Assembly (NCBI GenBank): GCA_016713005.1
Contig: JADJPY010000001.1
Coordinates: 186,001 to 250,000 of the forward strand
DNA: 64,000 nucleotides
Origin: Ramlibacter sp.
GTDB taxonomy: Bacteria; Pseudomonadota; Gammaproteobacteria; Burkholderiales; Burkholderiaceae_C
Direction: 5' to 3'
The notes beneath the pieces were generated by a model. It searched no databases. It saw only the letters and a list, made by a program, of their open reading frames with translations, and was not told the origin of the DNA. Positions 35,423 through 45,003 of this stretch are shown here, one piece after another (the first letter of the stretch is position 1; each line of letters begins with the position of its first letter). The translations under genes and the position numbers were made by a program.

Positions 35423-35464
35423 AGCACGTCAATCAAGAGGGACGGGGGCTGGAGTCCGATTTGG
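35410..35464 (-). repeat. Dispersed repeat, copy 7, at the 5' end of the SDR gene
   Basis: CTATCGTTTTCATAG hairpin, CACGTCAATCAAGAGGGACGGGGGCTGGAGTCCGATTTGG. The hairpin includes the SDR start codon; the rest fills the gap to the 41-residue membrane protein gene. Confidence 0.85.
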
Positions 35465-35477
35465 CAGAAAAAATCAC

Positions 35478-35603
35478 TCAGAAGCAGGCCCAGATCTGGT
35501 CGGCCAGTGTGACGAGGAAATCCGGTCGTGTGTACAGGGCAAACACCGCCAGCAGTGCCGCCAGCGCGACAGCGAATGCCGTGAGTTTGCGTGTGCGCTG
35601 CAT
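35478..35603 (-). CDS. Small single-pass membrane protein
   Basis: 41 residues: MQRTRKLTAFAVALAALLAV, then FALYTRP-DFLVTLADQIWACF. One transmembrane segment covers about 9-24 with positive residues on the N-terminal side (cytoplasmic in). It starts 3 bases after the stop of the MFS transporter on the same strand, so it is probably co-transcribed. The ordered amphipathic C-terminus suggests selection. Function unknown; it could be a small regulator of the transporter. Confidence 0.65.
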   Translation of the reverse strand: MQRTRKLTAFAVALAALLAVFALYTRPDFLVTLADQIWACF

Positions 35604-35606
35604 GCC

Positions 35607-36824
35607 TCACGCCCCCTGCGGCGCAGGCCCGCGCTGGATGGCGCTTTCCTTGACGGGCAGGTTCACCAGTGCGGCAAAGACGCCCAGGGCGATGGCGATG
35701 TACCAGACCACGTCGTAGCTGCCGGTGCGGTCGTACAGGTAGCCGCCCAGCCACACGCCCATGAACGAACCGATCTGGTGGCTGAAGAACACGAAACCGC
35801 CCAGCATCGACAAATGCGCCACCCCAAAAATCTGCGCCACCGTGGCATTGGTGGGCGGCACGGTGGACAGCCACAGCAGGCCCATCACGCTGGCAAAGAT
35901 GTAGACCGACATCGGCGTCAGCGGCGCCCACAGGAAGACGGCGATGGCCACCGCCCTGCCCAGATAGATGGAGGCCAGGATCTTGCGCTTGGCCAGACGC
36001 TGGCCCAGGCTGCCGGCGATGTAGGTGCCGAACACGTTGAACAGCCCGATCAGCGCCAGCGCGTAGCTGGCCACCATGGGCGACAGCCCCTTGTCCTTGA
36101 GGTAGCTGGGCATGTGCACGCCGATGAACACCACCTGGAAGCCGCACACGAAGTAGCCCGCCATCAGCAGCTGGAAGCTCGGGTACTTGAAGGCCTCGCG
36201 CAGCGCCTGCGCAATCGACTGGTCCCGTGCCGGCGCGGCACCGGACGCAAATCCGGGTTCGCGCAGGCCCAATGCGAGCGGCGTGATCAGCAGCACCAGC
36301 ACCGCCAGCGCCAGCAGCGCCTGCTGCCAGCCCAGGCCGCTGATGAGGAAACCCTCGACCGGCACCATCAGGAACTGGCCGAACGAGCCGGCCGCGGCCG
36401 CCACCCCCATGGCCCATGAGCGTTTGGCCGGGTCAATCTGCCGACCGATCACGCCGTAGATCACGGCATAGGTGGTGCCAGCCTGGGCTGCGCCCAGCAG
36501 CACGCCTGCGGTAAGGGTAAAGACGAAGGGGCTGGTCGCCAGCGCCATCCCCGCCAGGCCCAGGCCGTAGAGCACGCTGCCAGCGATCAGCACCCGGAAG
36601 GCACCGAACCGGTCGGCCAGCATGCCCGCGAAGATGCCGAACACGCCCCAGGACAGGTTCTGGATAGCCAGCGCGAACGAAAACGTCTCGCGCGTCCAGC
36701 CCTGGGCCTGGGTGACGGGAAGCAGCCACAGGCCAAATCCGTGGCGAATGCCCATGGACAGGGTGACGATGGCGGCGCCGCAGGCAAGCACCTGGGCCAT
36801 GGAGAGATTGCGTGGGGATTGCAT
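35607..36824 (-). CDS. Major facilitator superfamily transporter
   Basis: 405 residues from the Met of MQSPRNLSMAQ; 12 hydrophobic segments in two halves. The loop 2-3 motif is GMLADRFGAFRVL. The GFGLWLLPVTQAQGWTRETF region is typical of the monocarboxylate/oxalate-like (OFA-type) MFS group. Substrate unknown. It is followed at 3 bases by the 41-residue membrane protein. Divergent from parE over about 110 bases. Confidence 0.88.
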   Translation of the reverse strand: MQSPRNLSMAQVLACGAAIVTLSMGIRHGFGLWLLPVTQAQGWTRETFSFALAIQNLSWGVFGIFAGMLADRFGAFRVLIAGSVLYGLGLAGMALATSPFVFTLTAGVLLGAAQAGTTYAVIYGVIGRQIDPAKRSWAMGVAAAAGSFGQFLMVPVEGFLISGLGWQQALLALAVLVLLITPLALGLREPGFASGAAPARDQSIAQALREAFKYPSFQLLMAGYFVCGFQVVFIGVHMPSYLKDKGLSPMVASYALALIGLFNVFGTYIAGSLGQRLAKRKILASIYLGRAVAIAVFLWAPLTPMSVYIFASVMGLLWLSTVPPTNATVAQIFGVAHLSMLGGFVFFSHQIGSFMGVWLGGYLYDRTGSYDVVWYIAIALGVFAALVNLPVKESAIQRGPAPQGA

Positions 36825-36933
36825 CCGGTGAATGTAACGAAACGCCGCTGATGCTGCTCGCATTCGCCGCGAATGCGGAAGAGCTGTACGGACATACAGC
36901 TTTCATTTCCATCCGGTCTACAATCCCCCTCCC

Positions 36934-38903
36934 ATGGCCACGAAACCCCCCGTCCGACTACTCCGAAGGCTCGATCCGCGTGCTCAAGGGCCTTGAGCCC
37001 GTCAAGCAGCGCCCGGGCATGTACACGCGCACCGACAATCCGCTGCACGTGATCCAGGAGGTCTTGGACAACGCGGCCGACGAGGCGCTGGCCGGTCATG
37101 GCCGCAAGATCCGCGTCACCCTGCATGCCGACGGCTCGGTCAGCGTGGAAGACGACGGCCGCGGCATCCCGTTTGGCCTGCACCCCGAAGAAAACGCCCC
37201 GGTGATCGAACTCGTGTTCACCCGCCTGCACGCGGGCGGCAAGTTCGACAAGGGCAAGGGCGGCGCCTACAGCTTCTCGGGCGGCCTGCACGGCGTGGGG
37301 GTGAGCGTCACCAACGCGCTGGCCACCCGGCTGGAAGCCACCAGCTGGCGCGATGGCATGGTGGCGCGGCTGGTGTTCTCGGGCGGCGATGTGACCGAGA
37401 AGCTTCACCTGCGCAAGGCCATTGAGGGCGACCGCAAATCCGGCACCACCGTGCGCGTGTGGCCGGACCCGAAGTACTTCGAGTCCGCCGCGCTGCCGCT
37501 GGCCGAACTGGCCCACCTGCTGCGCAGCAAGGCCGTGCTGATGCCCGGCGTCACCGTGACGCTGACCAACGAGAAGACCAGGGACACCCAGACCTGGGTC
37601 TACAAGGGTGGCCTGCGCGACTACCTGATGCAGACGCTCACCGCCGACCCGGTGATCCCGCTGTTCGAGGGCGAGGGCTTTGCCGACAGCAACGACACTT
37701 TCGCCGAGGGCGAAGGCGCGCAGTGGTGCGTGGCCTTCACCGAAGACGGCCAGCCGGTGCGTGAGAGCTACGTCAACCTGATCCCCACCAGCGCCGGGGG
37801 CACGCACGAGAGCGGCCTGCGCGACGGGCTGTTCACCGCCGTCAAGGGCTTCATCGAGCTGCACAGCCTGTTGCCCAAGGGCGTCAAGCTGTTGCCCGAG
37901 GACGTGTTCGCCCGCGCCAGCTATGTGCTGAGCGCCAAGGTGCTGGACCCGCAGTTCCAGGGCCAGATCAAGGAGCGCCTGAACTCGCGCGACGCGGTGC
38001 GGCTGGTCTCCAGCTTTGTGCGCCCGGCGCTGGAGCTGTGGCTCAACCAGCATGTGGAATACGGCAAGAAGCTCGCCGAGCTGGCCATCCGCGCCGCCCA
38101 GACGCGCCAGAAGGCCGGCCAGAAGGTCGAGAAGCGCAAGGGCTCCGGGTGTGGCCGTGCTGCCGGGCAAGCTGACCGATTGCGAAAGCAAGGACACCAG
38201 CCACAACGAGGTCTTCCTGGTCGAGGGCGACTCCGCCGGCGGCAGCGCCAAGATGGGCCGCGACAAGGAATGCCAGGCCATCCTGCCCCTGCGCGGCAAG
38301 GTGCTCAACACCTGGGAGGTCGAGCGCGACCGCCTGTTTGCCAACAACGAGATCCACGACATCGCGGTGGCCATCGGCGTGGACCCGCACGGGCCCAACG
38401 ATTCACCCGATCTGGGTGGCCTGCGCTACGGCAAGGTCTGCATCCTGTCTGATGCCGATGTGGACGGCTCGCACATCCAGGTGCTGCTGCTGACGCTGTT
38501 CTTCCGCCACTTTCCCAAGCTGATTGAAGCCGGCCATGTGTATGTGGCTCGCCCGCCGCTGTTCCGTGTGGACGTCCCCGCGCGTGGCAAGAAGCCCGCC
38601 GGCAAGGTCTATGCGCTGGACGAGGGCGAACTCACCGCCGTGCTGGACAAGGCGGCCAAGGAAGGCGTGGCGCGCGAGAAGTGCCAGATCAGCCGTTTCA
38701 AGGGCCTGGGCGAAATGAGTGCGGAACAATTGTGGGAAACGACACTCAATCCGGATACCCGGCGCCTGCTGCCGGTTCAACTCGGCCGGCTGGACTTTTT
38801 GCAGACCGAGGCCGAGATCACCAAGCTCATGGGCAAGGGCGAGGCCGCTGCCCGGCGCGAACTCATGGAACTGCACGGCGACGCCGTGGAAATAGACGTC
38901 TGA
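36934..38903 (+). CDS. parE: DNA topoisomerase IV subunit B, two one-base insertions
   Basis: The interval is 1970 bases, 656 codons plus 2 bases. The ATG at 36934 reads MATK and then loses frame in a run of six C (36946-36951). Dropping one gives MATKPPSDYSEGSIRVLKGL. A second extra G near 38147 breaks KGSGVAVLPGKLTD. With both removed the product is 655 residues. GHKL ATPase blocks are VLDNAADEALAG and GLHGVGVSVTNAL. The TOPRIM block is EGDSAGGSAKMGRD and DADVDGSHI. It partners with parC, encoded 1.5 kb downstream, in decatenation. Confidence 0.92.
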
Positions 38904-38904
38904 C

Positions 38905-39468
38905 ATGTCCCTGGCCGACCTAGCCGCCTCCGTCACGCCGCCGCAGTCGCCGCCGCGGGTGCGGCTGCGCCCGACCATGCAAAGCGACCTGGAGTTCGTG
39001 CTCTCGCTGGAGCAGGACCCGGCCAACCTGCCTTTCATCACGCCGTGGGAGCGCATGCAGCACGAGGCGGCGATCCGCTTTCCCGATTTCCGCCACTTCA
39101 TCATCGAGGGCGGCCCTGGCCTGGACGCAGTGGGCTTTGTGATCCTGATCGGTTGCCGCAGCCAGCACCTGTCGATCGAGCTCAAGCGCATGGTGGTGCA
39201 GACCAAGGGACAGGGCTTTGGCCGCGGTGCGCTGCGTGTGGTGCGCCGCATCGCGTTCGAAGACCTGGGCGCGCACCGCTTCTGGCTGGACGTCAAGTCG
39301 CGCAACACCCGTGCGCAAACGCTGTACCGCAGCGAGGGCTTTGTGCTCGAGGGCACCTTGCGCGAGGCCGTCAAGCTGCCGGACGGCTTTGAATCGCTGA
39401 TCGTCATGTCGATGCTGCGCGCCGAGTTTGACGCCCGCCGAGCGCAGGGGCTGGAGCTGCCCGCATGA
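38905..39468 (+). CDS. GNAT family N-acetyltransferase
   Basis: 187 residues. The RimJ/RimL-like region runs from VRLRPTMQSDLEFVLSLEQD to SIELKRMVVQTKGQGFGRGA, the acetyl-CoA-binding Q/R-x-x-G-x-G/A motif, then LDVKSRNTRAQTLYRSEGF. The acceptor is unknown. It starts 1 base after parE and overlaps the lytic transglycosylase start by ATGA, so parE-GNAT-transglycosylase-parC look like one transcript. Confidence 0.85.
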   Translation: MSLADLAASVTPPQSPPRVRLRPTMQSDLEFVLSLEQDPANLPFITPWERMQHEAAIRFPDFRHFIIEGGPGLDAVGFVILIGCRSQHLSIELKRMVVQTKGQGFGRGALRVVRRIAFEDLGAHRFWLDVKSRNTRAQTLYRSEGFVLEGTLREAVKLPDGFESLIVMSMLRAEFDARRAQGLELPA

Positions 39469-40400
39469 GCGTTTTTTCAAGCATTTTCGGCCTGCAGCCC
39501 GCATGGATGCTTGCTGACCCGCTATCAATTTTGAAGCGCGTTGCCGCTTTCGCCCTGACGGTGACCCTGGCGTTCGGCTTGCTGGCGGGCCGCGCGCATG
39601 CCGATGTCTGGGGCTATGTGGACGACAAGGGCGTGGCCCACTTTGCCTCCGAGAAGGTGGACGCCCGCTACGAGCTGTTCTTCCGCGGCGCCACCGTCAC
39701 TTCCGGCGGCAACCCGGCGGCGGCAGCGCCCGCGCCCGGCCCGCAAGACCAGAAGCTGGTGGCCTTTTTCGAGGTGTCCACCAACTACAAGGCGGTGCGC
39801 CACCTGCTGAAAGAGGCCGCCCAGACCAACAATGTCGATTACGAGCTCCTCAAGGCGGTGATCGTCACCGAGTCCGGCTTTGACCCGCGCGCCGTCTCGC
39901 CGCGCGGCGCCGTGGGCCTGATGCAGATGATGCCCCCCACCGCCGAGCGCTATGGCGTGCGCGGTGAGCCCAACGCGCCCATCGAGAAAAAGCTCACCGA
40001 CCCGGCCATCAACATCCGCGCCGGCGCGCGCTACCTGCGCGATCTGGCCCGCCTGTTCCCCGGCCGGCTGGACCTGGTGCTGGCCTCGTACAACGCGGGT
40101 GAGGGCGCCGTGCAGCGCGCCGGCAACCGCATCCCCAATTACCCGGAGACGCAGAACTACGTCAAGACGGTGATGAGCATCTACAGTGCCCTCAAGCCCC
40201 CGGCGTTGCTGGCCGACCGCATCCGCCAGACGGGTAGGGCGCGCGTCGAATTCGCCCCCGTCGGCGGCGCCGGCGGACTGGGTGGCACTGCCGGCGCCGG
40301 TGGCGCACTGGGCCGCGGCAACATGGTGCCCTCAGCCGGCCTGCCTGCGCTGGCCCCGGTGGCGATGAGCCCCACCGACATGAAGATTGAACGAGACTGA
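39465..40400 (+). CDS. Soluble lytic transglycosylase-like protein
   Basis: 311 residues. The N-terminus contains a hydrophobic signal (VAAFALTVTLAFGLLAGRAHA|DV), then a DUF4124-like DVWGYVDDKGVAHF segment and an SLT domain of about 120-235. The catalytic Glu is in TESGFDPRAVSPRGAVGLMQ and the LDLVLASYNAGEGAV block follows. The Gly/Ala-rich tail has no known role. The first ~25 codons are encoded by a dispersed-repeat copy; the true start may be the later Met (MLADPLSILKR). It cleaves peptidoglycan glycan strands in the periplasm. Confidence 0.87.
   Translation: MSVFSSIFGLQPAWMLADPLSILKRVAAFALTVTLAFGLLAGRAHADVWGYVDDKGVAHFASEKVDARYELFFRGATVTSGGNPAAAAPAPGPQDQKLVAFFEVSTNYKAVRHLLKEAAQTNNVDYELLKAVIVTESGFDPRAVSPRGAVGLMQMMPPTAERYGVRGEPNAPIEKKLTDPAINIRAGARYLRDLARLFPGRLDLVLASYNAGEGAVQRAGNRIPNYPETQNYVKTVMSIYSALKPPALLADRIRQTGRARVEFAPVGGAGGLGGTAGAGGALGRGNMVPSAGLPALAPVAMSPTDMKIERD
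39484..39537 (+). repeat. Dispersed repeat, copy 8, at the 5' end of the transglycosylase gene
   Basis: TTTTCGGCCTGCAGCCC, GATGCTTGCTGACCC and the hairpin GCTATCAATTTTGAAGC. It encodes residues such as GLQPAWMLADPLS of the predicted leader. Confidence 0.85.
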
Positions 40401-42758
40401 TGAGCGACCAACCCCTGCTGGACCTGGCGACCCCCGAACCCGACGATGCCCTGAGCCTTGCCACCTACGCCCAGCGCGCCTACCTTGAGTACGCGCTGTC
40501 GGTCGTCAAGGGGCGGGCCCTGCCCGATGTGTGCGACGGGCAAAAGCCCGTGCAGCGGCGCATCCTGTACAGCATGTCCCGCATGGGGCTGGGCTTCTCT
40601 GGCAACAGCGGGGCGCGGCCCGTCAAGTCCGCCCGCGTGGTGGGCGACGTGTTGGGCCGCTTTCACCCCCACGGCGACCAGGCCGCGTACGACGCGCTGG
40701 TGCGCATGGCGCAAGACTTCTCCCAGCGCTACCCGCTGATCGACGGCCAAGGCAACTTCGGCAGCCGCGACGGCGACGGCGCCGCTGCCATGCGCTACAC
40801 CGAGGCGCGCCTCGCCCGGATCACCAGCCTGCTGCTGGACGAGATCGACGAAGGCACGGTCGAGTTCATCCCCAATTACGACGGCTCCACCGAAGAGCCG
40901 CGCCAGTTGCCCGCGCGGCTGCCCTTCACCCTGCTCAACGGCGCCAGCGGCATTGCCGTGGGCCTGGCCACTGAAATCCCCAGCCACAACCTGCAAGAGG
41001 TGGCGCAGGCCTGCGTGGCGCTGATCAAGGACCCCAAAACCCCCGACGACGCGCTGGCCACCCTGTTGCCCGGCCCGGATTACCCCGGCGGCGGCCAGAT
41101 CATCAGCCCCGCCGCGGACATCGCCGAGGCCTACCGCACCGGCCGTGGCAGCCTGAAGGTGCGCGCCCGCTGGAAGATCGAAGACCTGGCGCGCGGCCAG
41201 TGGCAGCTGGTGGTGACCGAGCTGCCCCCCGGCGTGAGCACCCAGCGCGTGCTCGAAGAGATCGAGGAAATCACCAACCCCAAGGTCAAGGCCGGCAAGA
41301 AGGCCCTGACGCAGGAGCAGAACCAGCTCAAGGCCTCGGTGCTGGCCGTGCTGGACGGCGTGCGCGACGAGTCCAGCAAGGACGCGGCCGTGCGCCTGGT
41401 GTTCGAGCCCAAGACCAGCCGCATCAGCCAGCCCGAGCTGATCACCGCGCTGCTGGCCCACACCAGCCTGGAGACCTCGTCGTCCATCAACCTCACCATG
41501 GTGGGCATGGACGGGCGGCCGGTGCAGAAGTCCCTGCGCCAGATGCTGCTGGAGTGGATCGCCTTCCGCCAGCAGACGGTGGAGCGCAGGTCACAACACC
41601 GCCTGCGCAAGGTGCTGGAGCGCATCCACATCCTCGAAGGCCGGCAGCTCGTGCTGCTCAACATCGACGAGGTGATCGCCCTGATCCGCGGCAGCGACGA
41701 GCCCAAGGCCGCACTGATCGCGCGCTTCAAGCTCAGCGAGCGGCAGGCTGAAGACATCCTTGAAATCCGCCTGCGCCAGTTGGCCCGGCTGGAAGCCATC
41801 AAGATCGAGCAGGAGCTCTCGGCACTGCGCGACGAGCAGAAGAAGCTGGACGACATCCTGGCCAGCCCCGCCGCGCTGCGCCGCCTGATGGTGAAAGAGA
41901 TCGAGGCCGACGCCAAGCAGTTTGCCGATGCGCGGCGCACGCTGATCCAGGCCGAGAAGAAGGCCGTGGCCGAAGTGAAGATCGTGGACGAGCCAGTGAC
42001 GGTGGTCGTCTCGCAAAAAGGCTGGGTGCGCGCACGCAGCGGCCACGGGCACGAGGCCGCCAGCTTTGCCTTCAAGGCCGGCGACGGCCTGTACGGCACG
42101 TTTGAGTGCCGCACCGTGGACACGCTGCTGGCCTTTGGCAGCAACGGGCGCGTGTACTCGGTGGCGGTGTCCATGCTGCCCGGCGCGCGCGGCGACGGCC
42201 AGCCCCTGACCACGCTGGTGGAGCTGGAAGCCGGCACGCAGCTGCTGCATTACTGGGCCGGCGCGGCCAATGCCTGGCTGCTGCTGAGCAGCTCGGCCGG
42301 GTACGGATTCCTGGCCACGGTGGAGCACATGACCTCCCGCCTCAAAGCGGGCAAGTCCTTCATCACCTGCAACGAGGGCGAGACCGTGTGCGCCCCGTCG
42401 CCCGCCAACGTGGCGCCACCGGGCGGCCAGCCTGCTGCAGGTCTGTACGCACCGGCCACGCACGTGGCCTGCGCCTCCACCGGCGGGCGCATCCTGACGT
42501 TCGAGATCGGCGAGCTCAAGCCCCAGGCCAACGGCGGGCGCGGGCTGATGCTGATCGACCTGGACGGCAAGGACACCCTGGCCGGCGCAGCGGCCTACAC
42601 CCGCAGTGTGCGCATCGACGGCGTGGGGCGTGGCGGCAAGGACCGCGAAGAAACCCTGGAGATCCGCAGCCTGAACAACGCGACGCGCCGCGCGCGGGCG
42701 CAAGGGCAAGGCCGCGGACCTGGGCTTCAAGCCCGTGTCGATCCAGCGGGTGGAGTAA
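40400..42758 (+). CDS. parC: DNA topoisomerase IV subunit A, frame broken near the 3' end
   Basis: It starts in TGATG with the transglycosylase stop. The catalytic Tyr133 is in AAMRYTEARL. An FHPHGDQAAYDALVRMAQ quinolone-region block has Gln where E. coli has Ser80. The frame stays open past 42700 but there departs from ParC; a one-base extra within 42681-42700 causes it. In the correct frame the end is RKGKAADLGFKPVSIQRVE and stop at 42758, giving about 785 residues. Without correction the gene reads through into the next one as a false fusion. It relaxes and decatenates DNA with ParE. Confidence 0.92.
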
Positions 42759-42763
42759 GAAAT

Positions 42764-42811
42764 ATGGCCCTGGCCCCCGTCTTTATTGGGCTGGGTGCTA
42801 TGGTTTTGGTA
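42764..42811 (+). repeat. Degenerate dispersed-repeat copy at the start of the DUF11-type gene
   Basis: GGCCCTGGCCCCCGTCTTTATTGGGCTGGG and a GCTATGGTTTTGGTAGC hairpin, read in frame as LAPVFIGLGAMVLVA. Similarity to the copy in comEC (GLVLVGLPAIKTIA) is clear in translation; at DNA level it is weaker than other copies. Confidence 0.45.
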
Positions 42812-43312
42812 GCGTCCGGCGCGTGGGCGCAGGTGCCCGGCGCCGCACAGGCCGCGTCTTCGCCTGCGTCGGCTGCCGCGGCGGCCCGCGCCCCGGCGTC
42901 CGCCAGGCCCACGCGGCCTGCGTCGCCCATCGCGTCGGTCTTCAAGGTCGAGAAGGTCACGGTGGATGCCACGGGCAAAGAGGAACTGGAGCGCGCCACC
43001 TCGGCGAACGTGGGCGACACCGTGCAGTACAGCGTGACGCACACCAACCGCAGCCAGCGCCGCCTGCTGCGGGTGGACTTTGGCATACCCATCCCGCACG
43101 GCACCACCTATGTGGCCGACAGCGCCGACCCGCCCGAGCCCAAGCGCGTGCGCCTCAACGCCGACCGCGACCAGATGCTGTGGCGCATCGAGCAGCTGGA
43201 CCCGGGCGAAAGCGTCACCCTGCGCCTGCGCGTGCGCATCGACCCCGACCCCACGCTGGTGCCGACGCCCTCGGAGCCCCGCCGGCCGGAGTTGCGGCGG
43301 ACGCCGGGGTAG
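42764..43312 (+). CDS. Secreted protein with a DUF11-type domain
   Basis: 182 residues from an ATG 5 bases after the true parC stop. The signal peptide ends near GAWA|QV, with an Ala/Ser/Pro linker of about 22-55. The domain TSANVGDTVQYSVTHTNRSQ is followed by VDFGIPIPHGTTYVADSA, typical DUF11-like beta-sandwich repeats in surface or adhesive proteins. The function is unknown. A degenerate dispersed-repeat copy overlaps the start. Confidence 0.75.
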   Translation: MALAPVFIGLGAMVLVASGAWAQVPGAAQAASSPASAAAAARAPASARPTRPASPIASVFKVEKVTVDATGKEELERATSANVGDTVQYSVTHTNRSQRRLLRVDFGIPIPHGTTYVADSADPPEPKRVRLNADRDQMLWRIEQLDPGESVTLRLRVRIDPDPTLVPTPSEPRRPELRRTPG

Positions 43313-43494
43313 GGCTGCGTACTCTCGTAGCCGAAGGACTGACTTTGACGCGGGTAGTATTGACCTGCTGAATGGCGATAAGCCACACTGAGAATACCGA
43401 TTGTCATGGGCTGTATGAGCCGCAGTCGGCTCTACTAAATCCGTAACACTCATGTCAACAGAGCACCGATCCATTCTTGTAATCGAGGTTCCTC

Positions 43495-44046
43495 GTGAAT
43501 ATTCTGAACGCGCTGCTCCTCACAATTTCAATGGCTTTCAGCTCCCAAGCATTCGCGTTTCCTCCTGAAATTGGCGAGGTGCCCGGTCTACTAGATAAGC
43601 TGGAATATGTTGACGGAACTCCACTGGACCTTGCGACGTTGCGGGGCAAGCCAGTTGTCTTGTACTTCGGCGCTGATTGGTGTGTTCCGTGTGTCGAAAA
43701 GGGACGACCCACGGCTACCAAAGTGGCTCGCAAGTATGGTCCGATGGGACTGGAGGTGATTTTTGTGAGCATGGATGACAACAAGTTGCGTCCACTAAAG
43801 GCTCAAGAAGCAACCGCTCTTGGGATTCGAATCGCTATGCCAAAGCTCGATGTTTGCCCAGTAGGCAAGTGCACTACGGGAGTCAGGGACGTTGGCTCGT
43901 TCGGTCGAATCTATACCTTTCCTTCGGCAGTTGTTCTGGATTCCCAAGGTGTAGTAAGGGCGAAAATGGATATGGGTATGGGCGTTCTTCACGGTCTTGA
44001 GCCCGCTGTACAAAAAGTTATCGGGATGCCGACGATTGCGCGCTAG
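43495..44046 (+). CDS. Thioredoxin-fold (TlpA-like) periplasmic protein
   Basis: 183 residues from a GTG (MNILNALLLTISMAFS), a signal peptide to about residue 21 (SSQAFA|FP). The redox motif is WCVPC in FGADWCVPCVEKG, with the VVLYFGADW strand. A further Cys pair (DVCPVGKC) lies about 55 residues later. It is AT-richer than its surroundings with unusual codon use, suggesting horizontal transfer. Its role may be thiol-disulfide exchange in the periplasm. A ~180-base leader with no gene precedes it. Confidence 0.75.
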   Translation: MNILNALLLTISMAFSSQAFAFPPEIGEVPGLLDKLEYVDGTPLDLATLRGKPVVLYFGADWCVPCVEKGRPTATKVARKYGPMGLEVIFVSMDDNKLRPLKAQEATALGIRIAMPKLDVCPVGKCTTGVRDVGSFGRIYTFPSAVVLDSQGVVRAKMDMGMGVLHGLEPAVQKVIGMPTIAR

Positions 44047-44102
44047 GGTCGTTTACTGACAGCTCCATGTTTGCTGATCATTTGTGAGGAATAGCCCGCC
44101 CC

Positions 44103-44597
44103 ATGCGTCTATATCCCATCACCCCCCTCGCCGCAGCCCTGCTCCTCACCGCCTGCGTCACCACAGCGCCTTTCCCGCCCCAGCCACTGGCCACCGCCCG
44201 CGCCTACGACGGGCCGCGTCGGCCGCAGGCCGATGTGGCCACGGTGTTCATCCTGGACGGGCGGCCGCACTACGAGTCCGGTTTCATCTGCCAGGTCAAC
44301 GGCAAGCCCGCGGCCGCGGGCGGGGGCTGCGCCTCGGTGGTGTACCTGCTGCCCGGCAGCCACCGCCTGCAGATCCGCTACCGCTCGCGCACCGAGGTGG
44401 GCGAGGGCGAGATCACCCTGCACACCCAGGCCGGGCAGCTCTACCAGCTCAACGCCACGTCGTTTCGCACCAGCAACCGCGGCCTGATCCAGGCCCTGCC
44501 CATGCCCGCAGGCGCCAGGCTGGTCTACCGCAACGTCGCGCCCAACCTGGCCCCGCCGGGCAAGCTGGACGAGGCAATGCCGTACGACGTGCAATAG
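44103..44597 (+). CDS. Lipoprotein of unknown function
   Basis: 164 residues with a lipobox LLLTAC (Cys18). The mature region includes TVFILDGRPHYESGFICQVN, ASVVYLLPGSHRLQIRYR and AGQLYQLNATSF, which look like a small beta-sandwich. Not recognised beyond DUF-level. GC-rich and normal in codon use. It precedes the VOC gene by 28 bases. Confidence 0.72.
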   Translation: MRLYPITPLAAALLLTACVTTAPFPPQPLATARAYDGPRRPQADVATVFILDGRPHYESGFICQVNGKPAAAGGGCASVVYLLPGSHRLQIRYRSRTEVGEGEITLHTQAGQLYQLNATSFRTSNRGLIQALPMPAGARLVYRNVAPNLAPPGKLDEAMPYDVQ

Positions 44598-44625
44598 CCT
44601 TGCTTCTTCACCACAGGAGGTCTCC

Positions 44626-45003
44626 ATGCCCACAAGCCCCAACGTCATCAACTGGTTCGAGATCCCCGCAACCAACTTTGCCCGCGCCCAGGCGTTCTAC
44701 AGCGCCGTGCTGGGCATCACCATCGAGCCGATGGCGATGGGGCCCTCCACGCTGGGCTTTTTGTCCACCGACCCCAACGCGATGGGCGGCGCCATCGTGC
44801 AGGCCGAGGGCTGCGTGCCGTCTGCGCACGGCACCATCGTCTACCTCAACGGCGGGGACGACCTGGCGGTGATGCTCGCGCGGGTGGAGCCCGCGGGCGG
44901 CTCCATCGTTGTGCCCAAGACCGAGATCGGCAACGGCTTCGGCTTCTTCGCGCACTTTCTGGACACCGAGGGCAACAAGATCGGCCTGCACTCCTTGCAG
45001 TGA
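44626..45003 (+). CDS. VOC family (glyoxalase-like) protein
   Basis: 125 residues, one VOC unit: NVINWFEIPATNFARAQAFY, SAVLGITIE, then the FLSTDPNAMGGAIVQ strand and FFAHFLDTEGNKIGLHS. These blocks are typical of the PhnB/glyoxalase-related group. Metal residues are only partly conserved, so catalysis is uncertain. AGGAGG lies 8 bases upstream. Its stop overlaps the next gene. Confidence 0.85.
   Translation: MPTSPNVINWFEIPATNFARAQAFYSAVLGITIEPMAMGPSTLGFLSTDPNAMGGAIVQAEGCVPSAHGTIVYLNGGDDLAVMLARVEPAGGSIVVPKTEIGNGFGFFAHFLDTEGNKIGLHSLQ

Noticed and set aside
40400..43312. A 970-residue ParC fusion protein
   Set aside because: Produced by a one-base shift near 42690. The true ParC ending lies in another frame and stops at 42758, before a separate signal-peptide-bearing gene.
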